Below, piece by piece: positions 51,603-61,050 of a DNA stretch of 64,000 nt. The notes beneath the pieces were generated by a model. That model did not search any database. It was not told where the DNA came from and saw only the letters and a list, made by a program, of their open reading frames with translations. This DNA comes from Streptomyces sp. MMBL 11-1. GTDB lineage: Bacteria; Actinomycetota; Actinomycetes; Streptomycetales; Streptomycetaceae. A program made the position numbers and the translations under genes. The stretch spans positions 1,178,001-1,242,000 of the forward strand of contig NZ_CP117709.1 of the NCBI RefSeq assembly GCF_028622875.1, given 5' to 3'. How positions within the stretch are numbered: position 1 is the first letter of the stretch; each line of letters starts with the position of its first letter.

Positions 51603-52289
51603 ATGAGCCGCATGGCCCGACCGCGCAAGCCCCTCCTCAGCAGAGACCGCATCGTCGGGGCGGCGAGCGCGCTCGTGGACGCCGAGGGGCTCGACGCCGT
51701 CTCCACGCGCCGGCTGGCGGCCGTCCTGGGAGTGAGCGGGCCCTCGCTCTACAACCACTTCCGCAACAAGGAGGAGATCCTCGACGCCGTGGCCGACGCG
51801 GTCTCCGTACAGGTCGATCTGTCGATGTTCGAGGAGTCGGACCCGCGCGACTGGCGCGAGGCCCTGCACGACTGGGCGCTGTCCTACCGGGCCGCCCTCG
51901 CCGCGCACCCGCACATCGTCCCGGTCCTCGCCCGGGGCCCGGGGCGCCGCCCGGCGGGGCTGCGGGTCGCCGACGCGGTGTTCGGGGCGATGGTGGGGGC
52001 GGGGTGGCCGCCCGCGCAGGCGACCCGGATCGGGGCGCTCATGCGCTACTTCATCACCGGTTCGGCGCTGGGCTCCTTCGCCGGGGGCTTCGTCGACGAC
52101 GAGACCGCCTACGACCCCGCCGACTACCCGCACCTCGGCCAGGCCCACCTGCTGGCCGACCACCGCCGCCAGGTCGACGAAGGGGCCTTCGAGACCGGGC
52201 TGCGGGCCCTGCTGGACGGGCTGGCGATCCAGTACGAGCAGTACGCGCGGCCCGCCGAAACGGTTCGGCCGACGCCGGACCGTCGCTGA
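51603..52289 (+). CDS. TetR-family regulator divergent from acyl-CoA dehydrogenase
   Basis: 228 residues. MARPRKPLLSRDRIVGAASALV and the HTH GLDAVSTRRLAAVLGVSGPSLYNHFRNKEEIL are typical TetR; the C-terminal domain resembles TetR_C (LSYRAALAAHPHIVPVLARG). ATG at 51603 or 51612 (MARPRK, equally good); neither has a strong ribosome site. It probably binds AAYTAGCRCYGYTAGTTT, present at 51566 and 56105, and so links this gene, the acyl-CoA dehydrogenase and the aldehyde dehydrogenase in one small regulon. Confidence 0.88.
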   Translation: MSRMARPRKPLLSRDRIVGAASALVDAEGLDAVSTRRLAAVLGVSGPSLYNHFRNKEEILDAVADAVSVQVDLSMFEESDPRDWREALHDWALSYRAALAAHPHIVPVLARGPGRRPAGLRVADAVFGAMVGAGWPPAQATRIGALMRYFITGSALGSFAGGFVDDETAYDPADYPHLGQAHLLADHRRQVDEGAFETGLRALLDGLAIQYEQYARPAETVRPTPDRR

Positions 52290-52345
52290 CCCACGCCTGC
52301 CCGCGGGCCGTGCCGCGCAGCCCGTCCGGCACCCTGCGGCCCGTG

Positions 52346-52394
52346 GGCCGGCACCGGTCCGCCGTCGACCGGCGGGGCCGGCGCCGGTCCGCCG
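52346..52394. repeat. 19-bp direct repeat, two copies
   Basis: GGCCGGCACCGGTCCGCCG (52346-52364) and the same with one base changed (52376-52394), 30 bases apart, after the tetR stop. The inner ACCGGT and flanks can also form hairpins, which may end the tetR transcript. Confidence 0.6.
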
Positions 52395-52453
52395 ATTGAC
52401 GGTCCTTGACAATCCGGTGGGGGATGCGGCGCTCCCGCCCTACGGTCGTGGCC

Positions 52454-53437
52454 ATGACGACGACGACCCCCGCTCCCCTTCCGGTCTCCCCGCCGGCCCA
52501 CCGCTGGCGCGCCACCGCCGCCGCCTCCACCACCGTCGTGCTGTGGGCCTCGGCCTTCGTCTCGATCCGCAGTGCGGGCGAGACCTACTCCCCCGGCGCC
52601 CTGGCCCTCGGGCGGCTGGCGACCGGCGCGCTGGTGCTCGGGGCGATCCTGCTCGTCCGCCGGGAAGGGCTGCCGGGGCGGGGTGCCTGGCGGGGGATCA
52701 TCACCTCGGGCGTGCTGTGGTTCGGGCTCTACATGGTGGCGCTCAACTGGGGCGAGCAGGAGGTCGACGCCGGGACCGCGGCGATGCTGGTGAACATCGG
52801 GCCGATCCTGATGGCGCTGCTGGGCGCCCGCATGCTCGGCGAGGGGCTGCCGCGCCGCCTGCTGCTGGGGATGGGCATCTCGTTCTCCGGCGCGGTCGTC
52901 GTCGGCCTCGCGATGTCCGGGCACGGCGGCTCGTCCGTACTGGGCGTGGCCCTGTGCCTGCTGGCCGCGGTGGTGTACGCGCTGGGCGTGGTCAGCCAGA
53001 AGCCGGCCCTCGCGCACGGCTCCTCGCTCCAGATCAACACCTTCGGCTGCCTGATCGGGGCCGTGGCCTGCCTGCCGTTCACCGGAGTCCTGCTCTCCGA
53101 GGCCGCCGACGCACCCCTGTCCGCCACCCTGAACATGGTCTACCTGGGCGTCTTCCCGACGGCGCTGGCCTTCACCACCTGGGGCTACGCGCTGGCCCGG
53201 ACCACCGCGGGCCGGATGGGCGCGACCACGTACGCGGTTCCGGCGCTCGTCGTGGGCATGGCCTGGGTGCTCCTGGACGAGGTGCCGACCCTTCTCGGCG
53301 TCGTCGGGGGTGCCCTGTGCCTGGCCGGGGTGGCGGTCTCCCGGAGCCGTCGGCGGACCGGGCCCGCGCGCGGAGAGCCGGCCGGGCCGGTGGCGGGATT
53401 TCGTCACGAGGAGGAGCGCCGGGCGGAACGGACGTAG
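52454..53437 (+). CDS. EamA/DMT-family transporter
   Basis: 327 residues with about ten membrane segments in two EamA repeats (ATAAASTTVVLWASAFVSIRSAG and VALCLLAAVVYALGVVSQKPAL begin the two halves). Such proteins export amino acids or small metabolites; the cargo is unknown. ATG at 52454 is chosen because it directly precedes the first membrane segment; no good ribosome site is seen. The cytoplasmic tail (SRSRRRTGPARGEPAGPV to RRAERT) is long and basic. Confidence 0.85.
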   Translation: MTTTTPAPLPVSPPAHRWRATAAASTTVVLWASAFVSIRSAGETYSPGALALGRLATGALVLGAILLVRREGLPGRGAWRGIITSGVLWFGLYMVALNWGEQEVDAGTAAMLVNIGPILMALLGARMLGEGLPRRLLLGMGISFSGAVVVGLAMSGHGGSSVLGVALCLLAAVVYALGVVSQKPALAHGSSLQINTFGCLIGAVACLPFTGVLLSEAADAPLSATLNMVYLGVFPTALAFTTWGYALARTTAGRMGATTYAVPALVVGMAWVLLDEVPTLLGVVGGALCLAGVAVSRSRRRTGPARGEPAGPVAGFRHEEERRAERT

Positions 53438-53453
53438 CGGGGTCCGCCCGGCT

Positions 53454-53493
53454 GTCCGTGGTCCGGTGACGTGGACGTCACCGGACCACGGAC
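53454..53493. terminator. Long perfect hairpin terminator
   Basis: A 19-bp perfect stem (53454-53472 with 53475-53493) separated by only two bases, so 40 bases form one near-complete palindrome. It stands between the converging transporter and alcohol dehydrogenase genes. Confidence 0.85.
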
Positions 53494-53503
53494 TGCCGAC
53501 GGG

Positions 53504-54586
53504 TCACGGGAACACGACCAGGGCGCGGCCGCCCCGGCCCGCGATCATGTTGTCGAAGGCCGCGGGGATGCCGTCCAGGGCGATGTGCTCGGTGACCATC
53601 ATCGACAGGTCGAAGCGGCCCGCGCGGATGTGGCCGGCGAGGACGGGCAGGTCGCGGGCGGGGTCGCTGTTGCCGTAGACGCAGCCCGTCAGGGACCGGC
53701 CCCAGTGGAAGATCTCCAGGGCGTTGAAGGTGACGTCCTGGTCCTTTCCGCCGATCCCGACGACCGTGGTGCGCCCGCCGCGCCGGGTGGATTCCCAGGC
53801 GGCCCGGATGGTCACGGGCCGTCCGACGCACTCGACGGCGACGTCCGTGCCCCGGCCGCCGGTCAGTCCCCGGATCTCACGCGGGGTGGTGGCGGAGGCG
53901 ACGAGGTAGTCGGTCGCCCCGGCCTGCCGGGCCAGCTCCTCCTTGGCCGGGGAGACGTCGACCGCGATGATCCGGGAGGCGCCCGCGATCCGGGCGGCCT
54001 GGAGCACGGCGAGGCCGACGCCGCCGATCCCGAAGACGACGACGCTCTCGCCCTCGCGGACCCGGGCGCTGTGGTGGATCGCCCCGTAGCCCGTCAGGAC
54101 CGCGCAGCCGAGGAGTGCGGCGTCGGTGAGCGGAATGCCGTCGGGGGCGGGGAGCACGCAGTTCGCGGCGACGACGGTCTCCTCCGCGAAGGCCGCGACG
54201 TTGAGGCCGGGGTGGAGGTCGGTGCCGTCCGCCGTACGGGCGTGGAGGTTGGCGGTCCCCTTCAGTGCGTCGGCGCAGAGCCACACCTCTCCGATCCCGC
54301 AGTGGAAGCAGGACCCGCAGGAGGGGGCCCAGTTGAGGACCACTCCGTCGCCGGGGGCCACCTGGGTGACGCCCTCGCCGACCGCCAGGACCGTGCCCGC
54401 GCCCTCGTGGCCGAGGACGGCGGGCACCGGGACGCGCATGGTGCCGTTGGACAGGGACAGGTCGGAGTGGCAGACCCCGGCGGCGGCGAGGGAGACGCGC
54501 ACCTGGCCGGGGCCGGGCTCCGGCAGGACGATGTCGGTGATCTCCAGCGGAGCTCCGACGGCGGGCAGTACGGCGGCGCGGACCAC
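53504..54586 (-). CDS. Zinc-binding alcohol dehydrogenase (class III-like)
   Basis: 360 residues. Catalytic-zinc motif GVCHSDLSLSNG and GHEGAGTVLAVGEGV, structural zinc CGSCFHCGIGEVWLC, cofactor motif VVFGIGGVGLAVLQAARIAGA followed by VDVSPAKEE. It resembles the mscR protein of this window in form but has a different zinc-loop and no specific mycothiol-type feature. GTG at 54586 follows AAGGAG. It is downstream of the aldehyde dehydrogenase on the same strand, so both likely act on the same alcohol-to-acid path. Confidence 0.9.
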   Translation of the reverse strand: MVRAAVLPAVGAPLEITDIVLPEPGPGQVRVSLAAAGVCHSDLSLSNGTMRVPVPAVLGHEGAGTVLAVGEGVTQVAPGDGVVLNWAPSCGSCFHCGIGEVWLCADALKGTANLHARTADGTDLHPGLNVAAFAEETVVAANCVLPAPDGIPLTDAALLGCAVLTGYGAIHHSARVREGESVVVFGIGGVGLAVLQAARIAGASRIIAVDVSPAKEELARQAGATDYLVASATTPREIRGLTGGRGTDVAVECVGRPVTIRAAWESTRRGGRTTVVGIGGKDQDVTFNALEIFHWGRSLTGCVYGNSDPARDLPVLAGHIRAGRFDLSMMVTEHIALDGIPAAFDNMIAGRGGRALVVFP

Positions 54587-54626
54587 GAACAGGCTCCTTG
54601 GTGTCGTCTCGGAGGGCTTGGGGGGC

Positions 54627-56021
54627 TCAGAACTGGAGCGATTTGGTCTGGAGATACTCCGCCAGACCGTGCGGCCCCAGCTCGCGCCCCACCCCCGACT
54701 GCTTGTAACCGCCGAACGGGGCCAGCGGGTTGAACCGGCCGCCGTTGATGTCGACCTGCCCGGTGTCCATCCGGCGGGCGAAGGCCACCGCCTCCTCGTC
54801 GTCGGCGGCCCACACCGCGCCGGCGAGCCCGTACACGGTGTCGTTGGCGATCCGCAGGGCGTCGTCCACGTCCTCGTACCGCAGGATCGAGAGCACCGGG
54901 CCGAAGATCTCCTCGCGGGCGATCGTCATGTCCGGGGTGACGTCGGCGAAGACGGTGGGGTTGACGTAGTAGCCGGTCTCCAGGGGCGCGTCCGGGCCGC
55001 CCGCGATCAGCCGTGCGCCCTCCTCGACGCCCTTGGCGATGTAACCGAGCACCCGGGCCTGCTGCTTGGCGTTGACGAGCGGGCCGACCCGCTCGCCGGC
55101 CACGTACTTGGTGACGGCGTTCGCCGCGAGCTCCACGGCCTCCTCGTACCGCTCGGCGTCCACCAGCATCCGGGTCCAGGCGCTGCACGTCTGGCCGGAG
55201 TTGGTCATCACGTTGGCGACGCCGACGTTGACCGCCCTGGCGAGGTCCGCGCCGGGCAGGATCACGTTGGCGGACTTGCCGCCCAGCTCCAGGGCGACCC
55301 GCTTGACGGCGGCCCCGGCGGTCGCGCCGATCTGCCGGCCCACGGCGGTGGAGCCGGTGAACGAGACCAGGTCGACGTCCTCGTGGGCGGCGAGCGCCTG
55401 GCCGGCGACCGGTCCGAGGCCGGTGACGAGGTTGAAGACGCCCGGCGGGAGACCGGCCGCCTCGGTGGCCTCCGCGAAGAGCTGCGCGGTGAGCGGGGTG
55501 TCCTCGGCGGGCTTGAGGACGACGGTGCAGCCCGCGGCGAGGGCGGGGGCGACCTTGGCGACGATCTGGTGGAGCGGGTAGTTCCAGGGGGTGATCGCGC
55601 CGACCACGCCGACCGGCTCCAGCAGCACGGTGGAGTTGCCGATCCGCTCCTCGAAGGCGTGCCGGGCGGCCAGTTCGGCGTACGAGGCGGCCACCAGCAC
55701 GGGCACGCCCGCGTGGACCATCTGCGACAGCGGCAGCGGCGAGCCCAGTTCGGCCGTGATCGTCTCGGCCAGCGCGTCCTTGCGGGCGGTCAGGGCGTCC
55801 GCCAGCGCGCTGAGCCGGGCGGCCCGCTCGGCGGGCGGGGTCGCGGCCCAGGCGGGGAAGGCGGCGCGCGCGGCCCGCACCGCCGCGTCGACGTCCTCGG
55901 CCGTCCCCGCCGGCACGTGGGCGATGACCTGCTCGTCGGCCGGGTTCACGACCGGGATCGTGTCGTGGCCGACGGCGGGCCGCCACGCGCCGTCGATGTA
56001 CATCTGGTCATGGGCCTTCAT
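54627..56021 (-). CDS. Aldehyde dehydrogenase
   Basis: 464 residues. Catalytic Cys in [14 protein letters not shown], catalytic Glu in [12 protein letters not shown], and the NAD-binding [10 protein letters not shown]; also [20 protein letters not shown]. Oxidises an aldehyde with NAD(P)+. ATG at 56021 has GGAGGAA upstream. A TetR dyad at 56105, shared with the acyl-CoA dehydrogenase/tetR promoter, sits 84 bases before the start, tying the pair to acyl-CoA metabolism. Confidence 0.92.
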   Translation of the reverse strand: MKAHDQMYIDGAWRPAVGHDTIPVVNPADEQVIAHVPAGTAEDVDAAVRAARAAFPAWAATPPAERAARLSALADALTARKDALAETITAELGSPLPLSQMVHAGVPVLVAASYAELAARHAFEERIGNSTVLLEPVGVVGAITPWNYPLHQIVAKVAPALAAGCTVVLKPAEDTPLTAQLFAEATEAAGLPPGVFNLVTGLGPVAGQALAAHEDVDLVSFTGSTAVGRQIGATAGAAVKRVALELGGKSANVILPGADLARAVNVGVANVMTNSGQTCSAWTRMLVDAERYEEAVELAANAVTKYVAGERVGPLVNAKQQARVLGYIAKGVEEGARLIAGGPDAPLETGYYVNPTVFADVTPDMTIAREEIFGPVLSILRYEDVDDALRIANDTVYGLAGAVWAADDEEAVAFARRMDTGQVDINGGRFNPLAPFGGYKQSGVGRELGPHGLAEYLQTKSLQF

Positions 56022-56104
56022 GGCTGTTTCCTCCCGGACGTGCGGTGCGGAGCCGAGCTGTGCGAGCGCCGAAGCCGTGCGGGGCAGCGCGTCGCACCCG
56101 CCCA

Positions 56105-56122
56105 AACTAGCGCCGTTAGTTT
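56105..56122. promoter_or_regulatory. TetR operator of the aldehyde/alcohol dehydrogenase operon
   Basis: AACTAGCGCCGTTAGTTT, with dyad AACTA/TAGTT. It matches the site at 51566 in 14 of 18 positions. Confidence 0.65.
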
Positions 56123-56292
56123 TCTGACGCCAGGGAGCCCCGGGAGACGCCGGTCACGCCCGGCCCGCGCGCCCGGCGCGAACACGTCCGCCGCGCGCCG
56201 CCTTGCCGTAACGGCATGATCCCTTGCCCTGGCGGCAGTGGACCGGCCAAGACTGGAACGAGCACGCGAAGCCGGAGCCCCAGGAGGCACCC

Positions 56293-56793
56293 ATGACCGC
56301 CGAACCCCGCCCGCGCCGCCGCCGGGACACCCCGCCGCCCCGGACCGGGGGCAGTGAGGCCGAGGTCCTGCGCGGCTTCCTCGACTACCTGCGCGACGCG
56401 ATCGCCGCGAAGGTCGAGGGAGCCCCGGAACCGGAAGCCCGCGCCGCCGCGGTGCCCTCGGGCACGAATCTGCTCGGCCTGCTCAACCACCTGACGTCCG
56501 TCGAGCGGTCCCTGTTCCTCGGGCAGCGGGTCACCGACTGGCCGGCGACCTTCCACGCCGCCCCTACGGACGGCGTGGCCGAGGTCGTCGCCCGCTACCG
56601 GGAGGCGGTCGCGGAGGCGAACGGCGCACTCGACGCGTGCACCGACCTCGGCGCCCCGGTGCCCCGTCCCCGCCCGGACGGCCCAGCCCCCAGCGTCCGT
56701 TGGGCCCTCACGCACATGATCGAGGAGACCGGTCGCCATGCCGGTCACGCGGACATCCTCCGTGAGCTGGCCGACGGCTCGACGGGGCGCTGA
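56293..56793 (+). CDS. DinB-like (DUF664) protein
   Basis: 166 residues. A four-helix-bundle metalloprotein fold of the DinB/DUF664 group: the metal ligands would be His in LLGLLNHLTSVERSLF and the two in EETGRHAGHADILREL. Many actinobacterial members are mycothiol-dependent S-transferases; whether this one is cannot be told here. ATG at 56293 follows CAGGAGG. Converges on the ABC ATPase gene with 13 bases between. Confidence 0.85.
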   Translation: MTAEPRPRRRRDTPPPRTGGSEAEVLRGFLDYLRDAIAAKVEGAPEPEARAAAVPSGTNLLGLLNHLTSVERSLFLGQRVTDWPATFHAAPTDGVAEVVARYREAVAEANGALDACTDLGAPVPRPRPDGPAPSVRWALTHMIEETGRHAGHADILRELADGSTGR

Positions 56794-56806
56794 GCCGGCG
56801 GGCCCC

Positions 56807-58168
56807 TCAGCCCTGGGGGAGGTCGTCGAAGCCGGGGGCGTCCCGGGGCAGGGGGCAGATGCGGCGGCCGTAGTGGTCGAAGACGTACAGGTGGGCCAGG
56901 TCCACCAGCAGCGGCACCTGTCCCCCGGTCCGCAGCCGCATGTCGGGGCCGGTGCGCACGACCAGGTCGCCGGAGGGGGTGGCGGGGTGGTCGGGACCCC
57001 GGGGCGCCACGGGGTCCGGGGCCGGTTCGTCGAGGGTGACGACAGGACCACTGACACGGCCGCCCGTCCGCCCCCTGAGCCGTTCCAGGACGCCGACCCC
57101 GCCGGCCGCGGCCCCGCGGCGGCGGGGCATCGCCCGGGGCCGGGCGGATTCGAGGTCCGGGACCACGGCGGGCCGCGAGCCGGTCCTGAGGTGGACCAGC
57201 GCCTCGTGCCCCTGGTACTCGACATGCTCGACGATGCCGCTGAGGGCGACCTCGCCGGCCCTGGCCTGACTGGGCGGGGCGATCCGGACCGCCTCCGAGC
57301 GCAGCCCCACGATGATGCGCCGGCCCTGCTGGATCCGGAGCAACTGGTGGTCCGGGCTGAGGGGTTCGGGCAGGGCGAGCCGCTGCCTGCCGAGGTCGAT
57401 CGACATCCGGCCCTCCAACGGGGCGTGCACGACGGCCTGGAGGAGGTTGATGCGCGGGGTGCCGATGAAGGCGGCCACGAACACGTTGTCCGGCAGGGCG
57501 TAGACCTCGCGCGGCGGACTGACCTGCTGGAGGACTCCCCCGCGCATCACCGCCACCCGGTCGCCGAGTGACATCGCCTCGGCCTGGTCATGCGTGACGT
57601 AGACCGTGGTGACACCCAGCTCCTTGGTGAGCAGGGCGATCTCGGCACGCAGATGGCTGCGCAGCTTCGCGTCGAGGTTGGAGAGCGGCTCGTCCATCAG
57701 GAACACGGAGGGCCGGCGGGAGATGGCCCGGCCCATCGCGACCCGCTGGCGCTCGCCGCCGGAGAGCTGGGCCGGGTAGCGGTCGAGGACGTGCCCGATC
57801 CCGAGCATCCGGGCGGTGGCCTCGACGCGTGCGGTGTTGTCCTCGCGGGGGTTCTCCAGCCTCAGCGGGAAGCCGATGTTGGCCCGGTTGGTCATGCTCG
57901 GATAGAGGGCGAAGTTCTGGAACACCATCGCCATGCCGCGTTCCCGCGGCGGGGTGTGGTTGGCGCGCTCCCCGTCGAGGAGCAGCTCGCCCTCGGTGAT
58001 CTCCTCCAGGCCCGCGATCATGCGCAGCACGGTGGACTTGCCACAACCGGAGGGGCCGAGCAGCACGACGAACTCGCCCGGGTCGATGGAGAGCGTGAAC
58101 CGGTCGACGGCCCGCCGGTCCCGGCCGTAGTTCTTGCTGACGTGGTGCAGGGAGATGGCGCGCGTCAT
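56807..58168 (-). CDS. MsiK-like ABC transporter ATP-binding protein (orphan)
   Basis: 453 residues. Walker A GPSGCGKST (38-46), Q-loop FQNFALYPSM, signature LSGGERQRVAMGR, Walker B VFLMDEPLSNLD and H-loop THDQAEAM are intact, so it should hydrolyse ATP. It is of the MalK/MsiK/UgpC group, in which one ATPase often serves several sugar transporters. The C-terminal OB-type regulatory domain is broken at ~330-400 by a Pro/Arg/Asp-rich insert (PRAMPRRRGAAAGGVG...DEPAPDPVAPRGPDHP) that usual members (about 370-380 residues) lack. No permease or binding protein is nearby, so it is an orphan component. Confidence 0.85.
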   Translation of the reverse strand: MTRAISLHHVSKNYGRDRRAVDRFTLSIDPGEFVVLLGPSGCGKSTVLRMIAGLEEITEGELLLDGERANHTPPRERGMAMVFQNFALYPSMTNRANIGFPLRLENPREDNTARVEATARMLGIGHVLDRYPAQLSGGERQRVAMGRAISRRPSVFLMDEPLSNLDAKLRSHLRAEIALLTKELGVTTVYVTHDQAEAMSLGDRVAVMRGGVLQQVSPPREVYALPDNVFVAAFIGTPRINLLQAVVHAPLEGRMSIDLGRQRLALPEPLSPDHQLLRIQQGRRIIVGLRSEAVRIAPPSQARAGEVALSGIVEHVEYQGHEALVHLRTGSRPAVVPDLESARPRAMPRRRGAAAGGVGVLERLRGRTGGRVSGPVVTLDEPAPDPVAPRGPDHPATPSGDLVVRTGPDMRLRTGGQVPLLVDLAHLYVFDHYGRRICPLPRDAPGFDDLPQG

Positions 58169-58294
58169 GAGGGTCCGCCCGGAGGAAGTGGTGGCATCGC
58201 GGTGGGGAGCGGCTGTGGAGGGAAGCTAGCCCACCGGGCGGGGTGTGGGAATGACTCGCGCGAAGGTTGGGGCATACGGGTCCGGTGGGGCCGG

Positions 58295-59620
58295 TCAGCC
58301 GGGGCTCTCCGTCCCCTTCTTTACGGCCGGTGGCACGGTCCCCCTGCCCGCGGTCGGGTCCGGCTGTACGGTCGCGGGCCCCGCGTCCGGCGCGGCGAGG
58401 AGGGGCCCGGTGTCCAGGGGGGCCGGTGACGGCTTCGAACGCCCGTCGCCGCGCAGGCCGAGTCCCGCCGCGCCGAGCAGCCCCACGCCGAGCAGCACGA
58501 ACGGGGCCGCCCCTCCGACCGCGCCCGCGGTCAGCCCCGCCGCGACGGGGGCGGCGACCTGGCCGAGCCGGTTGCCGGTCAGCCGTAGGGCGAGCGCGGT
58601 GGAGCGGGCCCGGTCGGGGGCCGCCCGGACCACGGTGGTCATGGAGAGCGGCTGGCCGACGCCGAGGCAGAAGCCGAGCACGGCGAGCATGACGGCGAGG
58701 ACCGGGACCGACACGGGGAGGGCGACGCCCGCGCAGAGGAACCCGGCGAGCAGGCAGCTGATGGTCAGCAGGGCCCTGCGGCCCAGCAGCCGCAGCAGCG
58801 GCGACATGACCAGCCGGCAGGCGATCGTGGCGGCGGCCCGCAGGCTCAGCAGCAGCCCGACGGTGGCCGGGGCGATGGAGCGGTGTTCGCCGACGACCGG
58901 CAGGTAGGCGGTGAGGATGTCGGTGGCGGACAGCACCGCCATGCTGATGAAGATGCCCGCGGGGACGCCGCGCGTGCCCAGGATCGCGCGGACCGGGACC
59001 TTGTGGCCGGGCTTGCCTCCGGCGCCTTTCGCCCGGCGGTGCTCGATGCGCCAGAGCGAGGTGAGGGCGACCGCGGCGACCCCGGCCGATACGAGGAGGG
59101 CCAGCGCGCTCGTACGCCCCAGGGTCGCGCCCTGTCCGGAGATGAGCGCGCCCGCGGCGACCGGGCCGATGAGCTGGCCGAGCGAGGCCCCGATCGTGAA
59201 GTGCCCGAAGTCGCGGTCCTGCTCGTCGGGCGCGGACTGCCGGGCCACGATCGACTGCGCGCCGATCACGAAGCACAGGTGGCCGAGGCCCATCACCCCG
59301 CTCCAGGCGGCCATCGCGGGCAGCGAGGAGACGATGCCGCTGAGCGCGCAGCCGCCGGAGATCAGGAGCACGCCGAGCGGCAGCAGGGGCGCGCAGCGGC
59401 CGTGGTCGGTGCGGCGGCCGAGCGGCACGGCGACGAACAGCGGGAGCAGGGCGTAGACCCCGGCGATGACGCCGACGGCCGTTTCGTCCGCACCGAGCGC
59501 GAGGGCCCGGTAGGAGACGGCGGGCCGCGCCATCGACACCGCCCCCTGCGCGAGGGCGAAGGCGATGACGAGGCGCAGCAGCCAGCCCCTGCCGGGCCCG
59601 GTTCGCGGTTCGGGTGTCAT
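58295..59620 (-). CDS. MFS transporter
   Basis: 441 residues with about 12 membrane segments (first: LVIAFALAQGAVSMA; loop motif VAVPLGRRTDHGR between helices 2 and 3). A charged C-terminal tail (residues ~395-441) is long and Pro-rich. Substrate unknown. ATG at 59620 shares one base with the citM stop (TGATG), so its translation depends on the citrate transporter; the two may export/import linked compounds, such as a citrate-metal partner. The upstream frame has no better start. Confidence 0.85.
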   Translation of the reverse strand: MTPEPRTGPGRGWLLRLVIAFALAQGAVSMARPAVSYRALALGADETAVGVIAGVYALLPLFVAVPLGRRTDHGRCAPLLPLGVLLISGGCALSGIVSSLPAMAAWSGVMGLGHLCFVIGAQSIVARQSAPDEQDRDFGHFTIGASLGQLIGPVAAGALISGQGATLGRTSALALLVSAGVAAVALTSLWRIEHRRAKGAGGKPGHKVPVRAILGTRGVPAGIFISMAVLSATDILTAYLPVVGEHRSIAPATVGLLLSLRAAATIACRLVMSPLLRLLGRRALLTISCLLAGFLCAGVALPVSVPVLAVMLAVLGFCLGVGQPLSMTTVVRAAPDRARSTALALRLTGNRLGQVAAPVAAGLTAGAVGGAAPFVLLGVGLLGAAGLGLRGDGRSKPSPAPLDTGPLLAAPDAGPATVQPDPTAGRGTVPPAVKKGTESPG

Positions 59621-61050
59621 CACATGATGCCGAAGAGGATGCCCGCCCCGAGCACCACGAGCGAGGTGAGGACGGCCCACTTGACGGTGAAGCGGGTGTG
59701 GTCGCCGAACTCGACCTTCGCCATGCCGACGAGGACGTACACGGCGGGCACGAGCGGCGAGGACATGTGCAGGGCCTGGCCGGCCAGGGAGGCGCGGGCG
59801 ATCTCCAGCGGCGAGACCCCGTGGGCCGCGCCGGCCTCGGCGAGGACGGGGAGGACGCCGAAGTAGAAGCCGTCGTTGGACATGAAGTAGGTGAGCGGCA
59901 GGCTGAGCAGGCCGGTGACGAGGGCCATGTGCGGGCCCATCGCGTCGGGGACCGCGCCGACGACCCAGTCGGCCATGTTCTCGACCATGCCGGTGCCGGT
60001 GAGGACTCCGGTGAAGACGGCGGCGGCGAAGACCATGCCGGAGACGTTGAGGACGTTGTCGGCGTGCGCGGCGATCCGGGCGCGCTGGTCGGGCATGTGG
60101 GGGAAGTTGACGGTGAGCGCGAGGGCCGCGCCGAGCAGGAAGAGCACCGGGATCGGCATCAGTTCCATGATCATCGCCGTCAGCAGGGCGGCGGTGAGTC
60201 CGGCGTTGAACCAGTAGAGCTTCGGGCGGAGCGTGGGCCGGTTCGGGTCGAGCCCCTGGAACCCGTCGTCGTCCCCGTCCGCGGGGTCGGCGTCGGTGCC
60301 GGCCCCCGTACCGCCCGCGGAGGCGGAGGCGCCCTTGCGGAGGCGGTCGTCGCCGCCGGCCGTGCCGGTGGCGCCCGCTCCGGTGGTCACGGTCTCCGGC
60401 TCCGGCTCCCGGGCGAGCGCCTCGTCGAGCGTGAGCATGCCCAGGCGCTTGCGCTCCCGGAGGCCGAGCACGTACGCCAGGACGAAGACGGCGAGCAGCC
60501 CCATGGCCAGCGCAGGGATCATCGGCACGAAGATCTCGGAGGCGTCCAGCTTGAGGGCGGTGGCGGCGCGGGCGGTGGGGCCGCCCCAGGGGAGGGTGTT
60601 CATGACGCCGTTGGCGGTGGCCGCGACGCCGGTCATGACGACCAGGCTCATCTTCAGGCGCTTGTAGAGGGGGTACATCGCCGAGACGGTGATCATGAAG
60701 GTGGTGGAGCCGTCGCCGTCCAGCGAGACGATCGCGGCGAGCAGCGCGGTACCGACGACGATGCGCATCGGGTCGGCCTGGCAGAACTTCAGGATGCCCC
60801 GGACGATCGGGTCGAACAGGCCGACGTCGATCATCACGCCGAAGTAGACGATGGCGAACATCAGCATGGCCGCGGTGGGCGCGAGGTTGCCGACGCCTTC
60901 GATGACATAGTCGCCGAGCTGCGCTCCCTGTCCGACGGCGACACAGAACAGTGCGGGGATCAGTACCAGCGCCGCGATCGGCGACATCTTCTTCGTCATG
61001 ATCAGGACCAGGAAGGTCGCGATCATGGCGAAGCCGAGGATTGTCAGCAT
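59620..61050 (-). CDS. CitMHS-family metal-citrate transporter
   Basis: 476 residues with about 11-12 membrane segments. CitMHS signatures: MLTILGFAMIATFLVLIMTKKMSPI at the start, IVSLDGDGSTTFMITVSAMYPLYKR, MNTLPWGGPTARA, and PLTYFMSNDGFYFGVLPVL. It carries citrate with a divalent ion (Mg2+ or Ca2+) and protons into the cell. A soluble Gly/Thr/Asp-rich loop (residues ~220-265) lies in the middle. Two dyads precede it in the 135-base gap before the next gene. Coupled to the MFS gene downstream. Confidence 0.92.
   Translation of the reverse strand: MLTILGFAMIATFLVLIMTKKMSPIAALVLIPALFCVAVGQGAQLGDYVIEGVGNLAPTAAMLMFAIVYFGVMIDVGLFDPIVRGILKFCQADPMRIVVGTALLAAIVSLDGDGSTTFMITVSAMYPLYKRLKMSLVVMTGVAATANGVMNTLPWGGPTARAATALKLDASEIFVPMIPALAMGLLAVFVLAYVLGLRERKRLGMLTLDEALAREPEPETVTTGAGATGTAGGDDRLRKGASASAGGTGAGTDADPADGDDDGFQGLDPNRPTLRPKLYWFNAGLTAALLTAMIMELMPIPVLFLLGAALALTVNFPHMPDQRARIAAHADNVLNVSGMVFAAAVFTGVLTGTGMVENMADWVVGAVPDAMGPHMALVTGLLSLPLTYFMSNDGFYFGVLPVLAEAGAAHGVSPLEIARASLAGQALHMSSPLVPAVYVLVGMAKVEFGDHTRFTVKWAVLTSLVVLGAGILFGIM

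Noticed and set aside
53504..54586. Second mycothiol-dependent formaldehyde dehydrogenase
   Set aside because: The zinc enzyme is similar in general form to mscR but lacks its specific insertion; its neighbour is an aldehyde dehydrogenase, so a general alcohol dehydrogenase is more likely.
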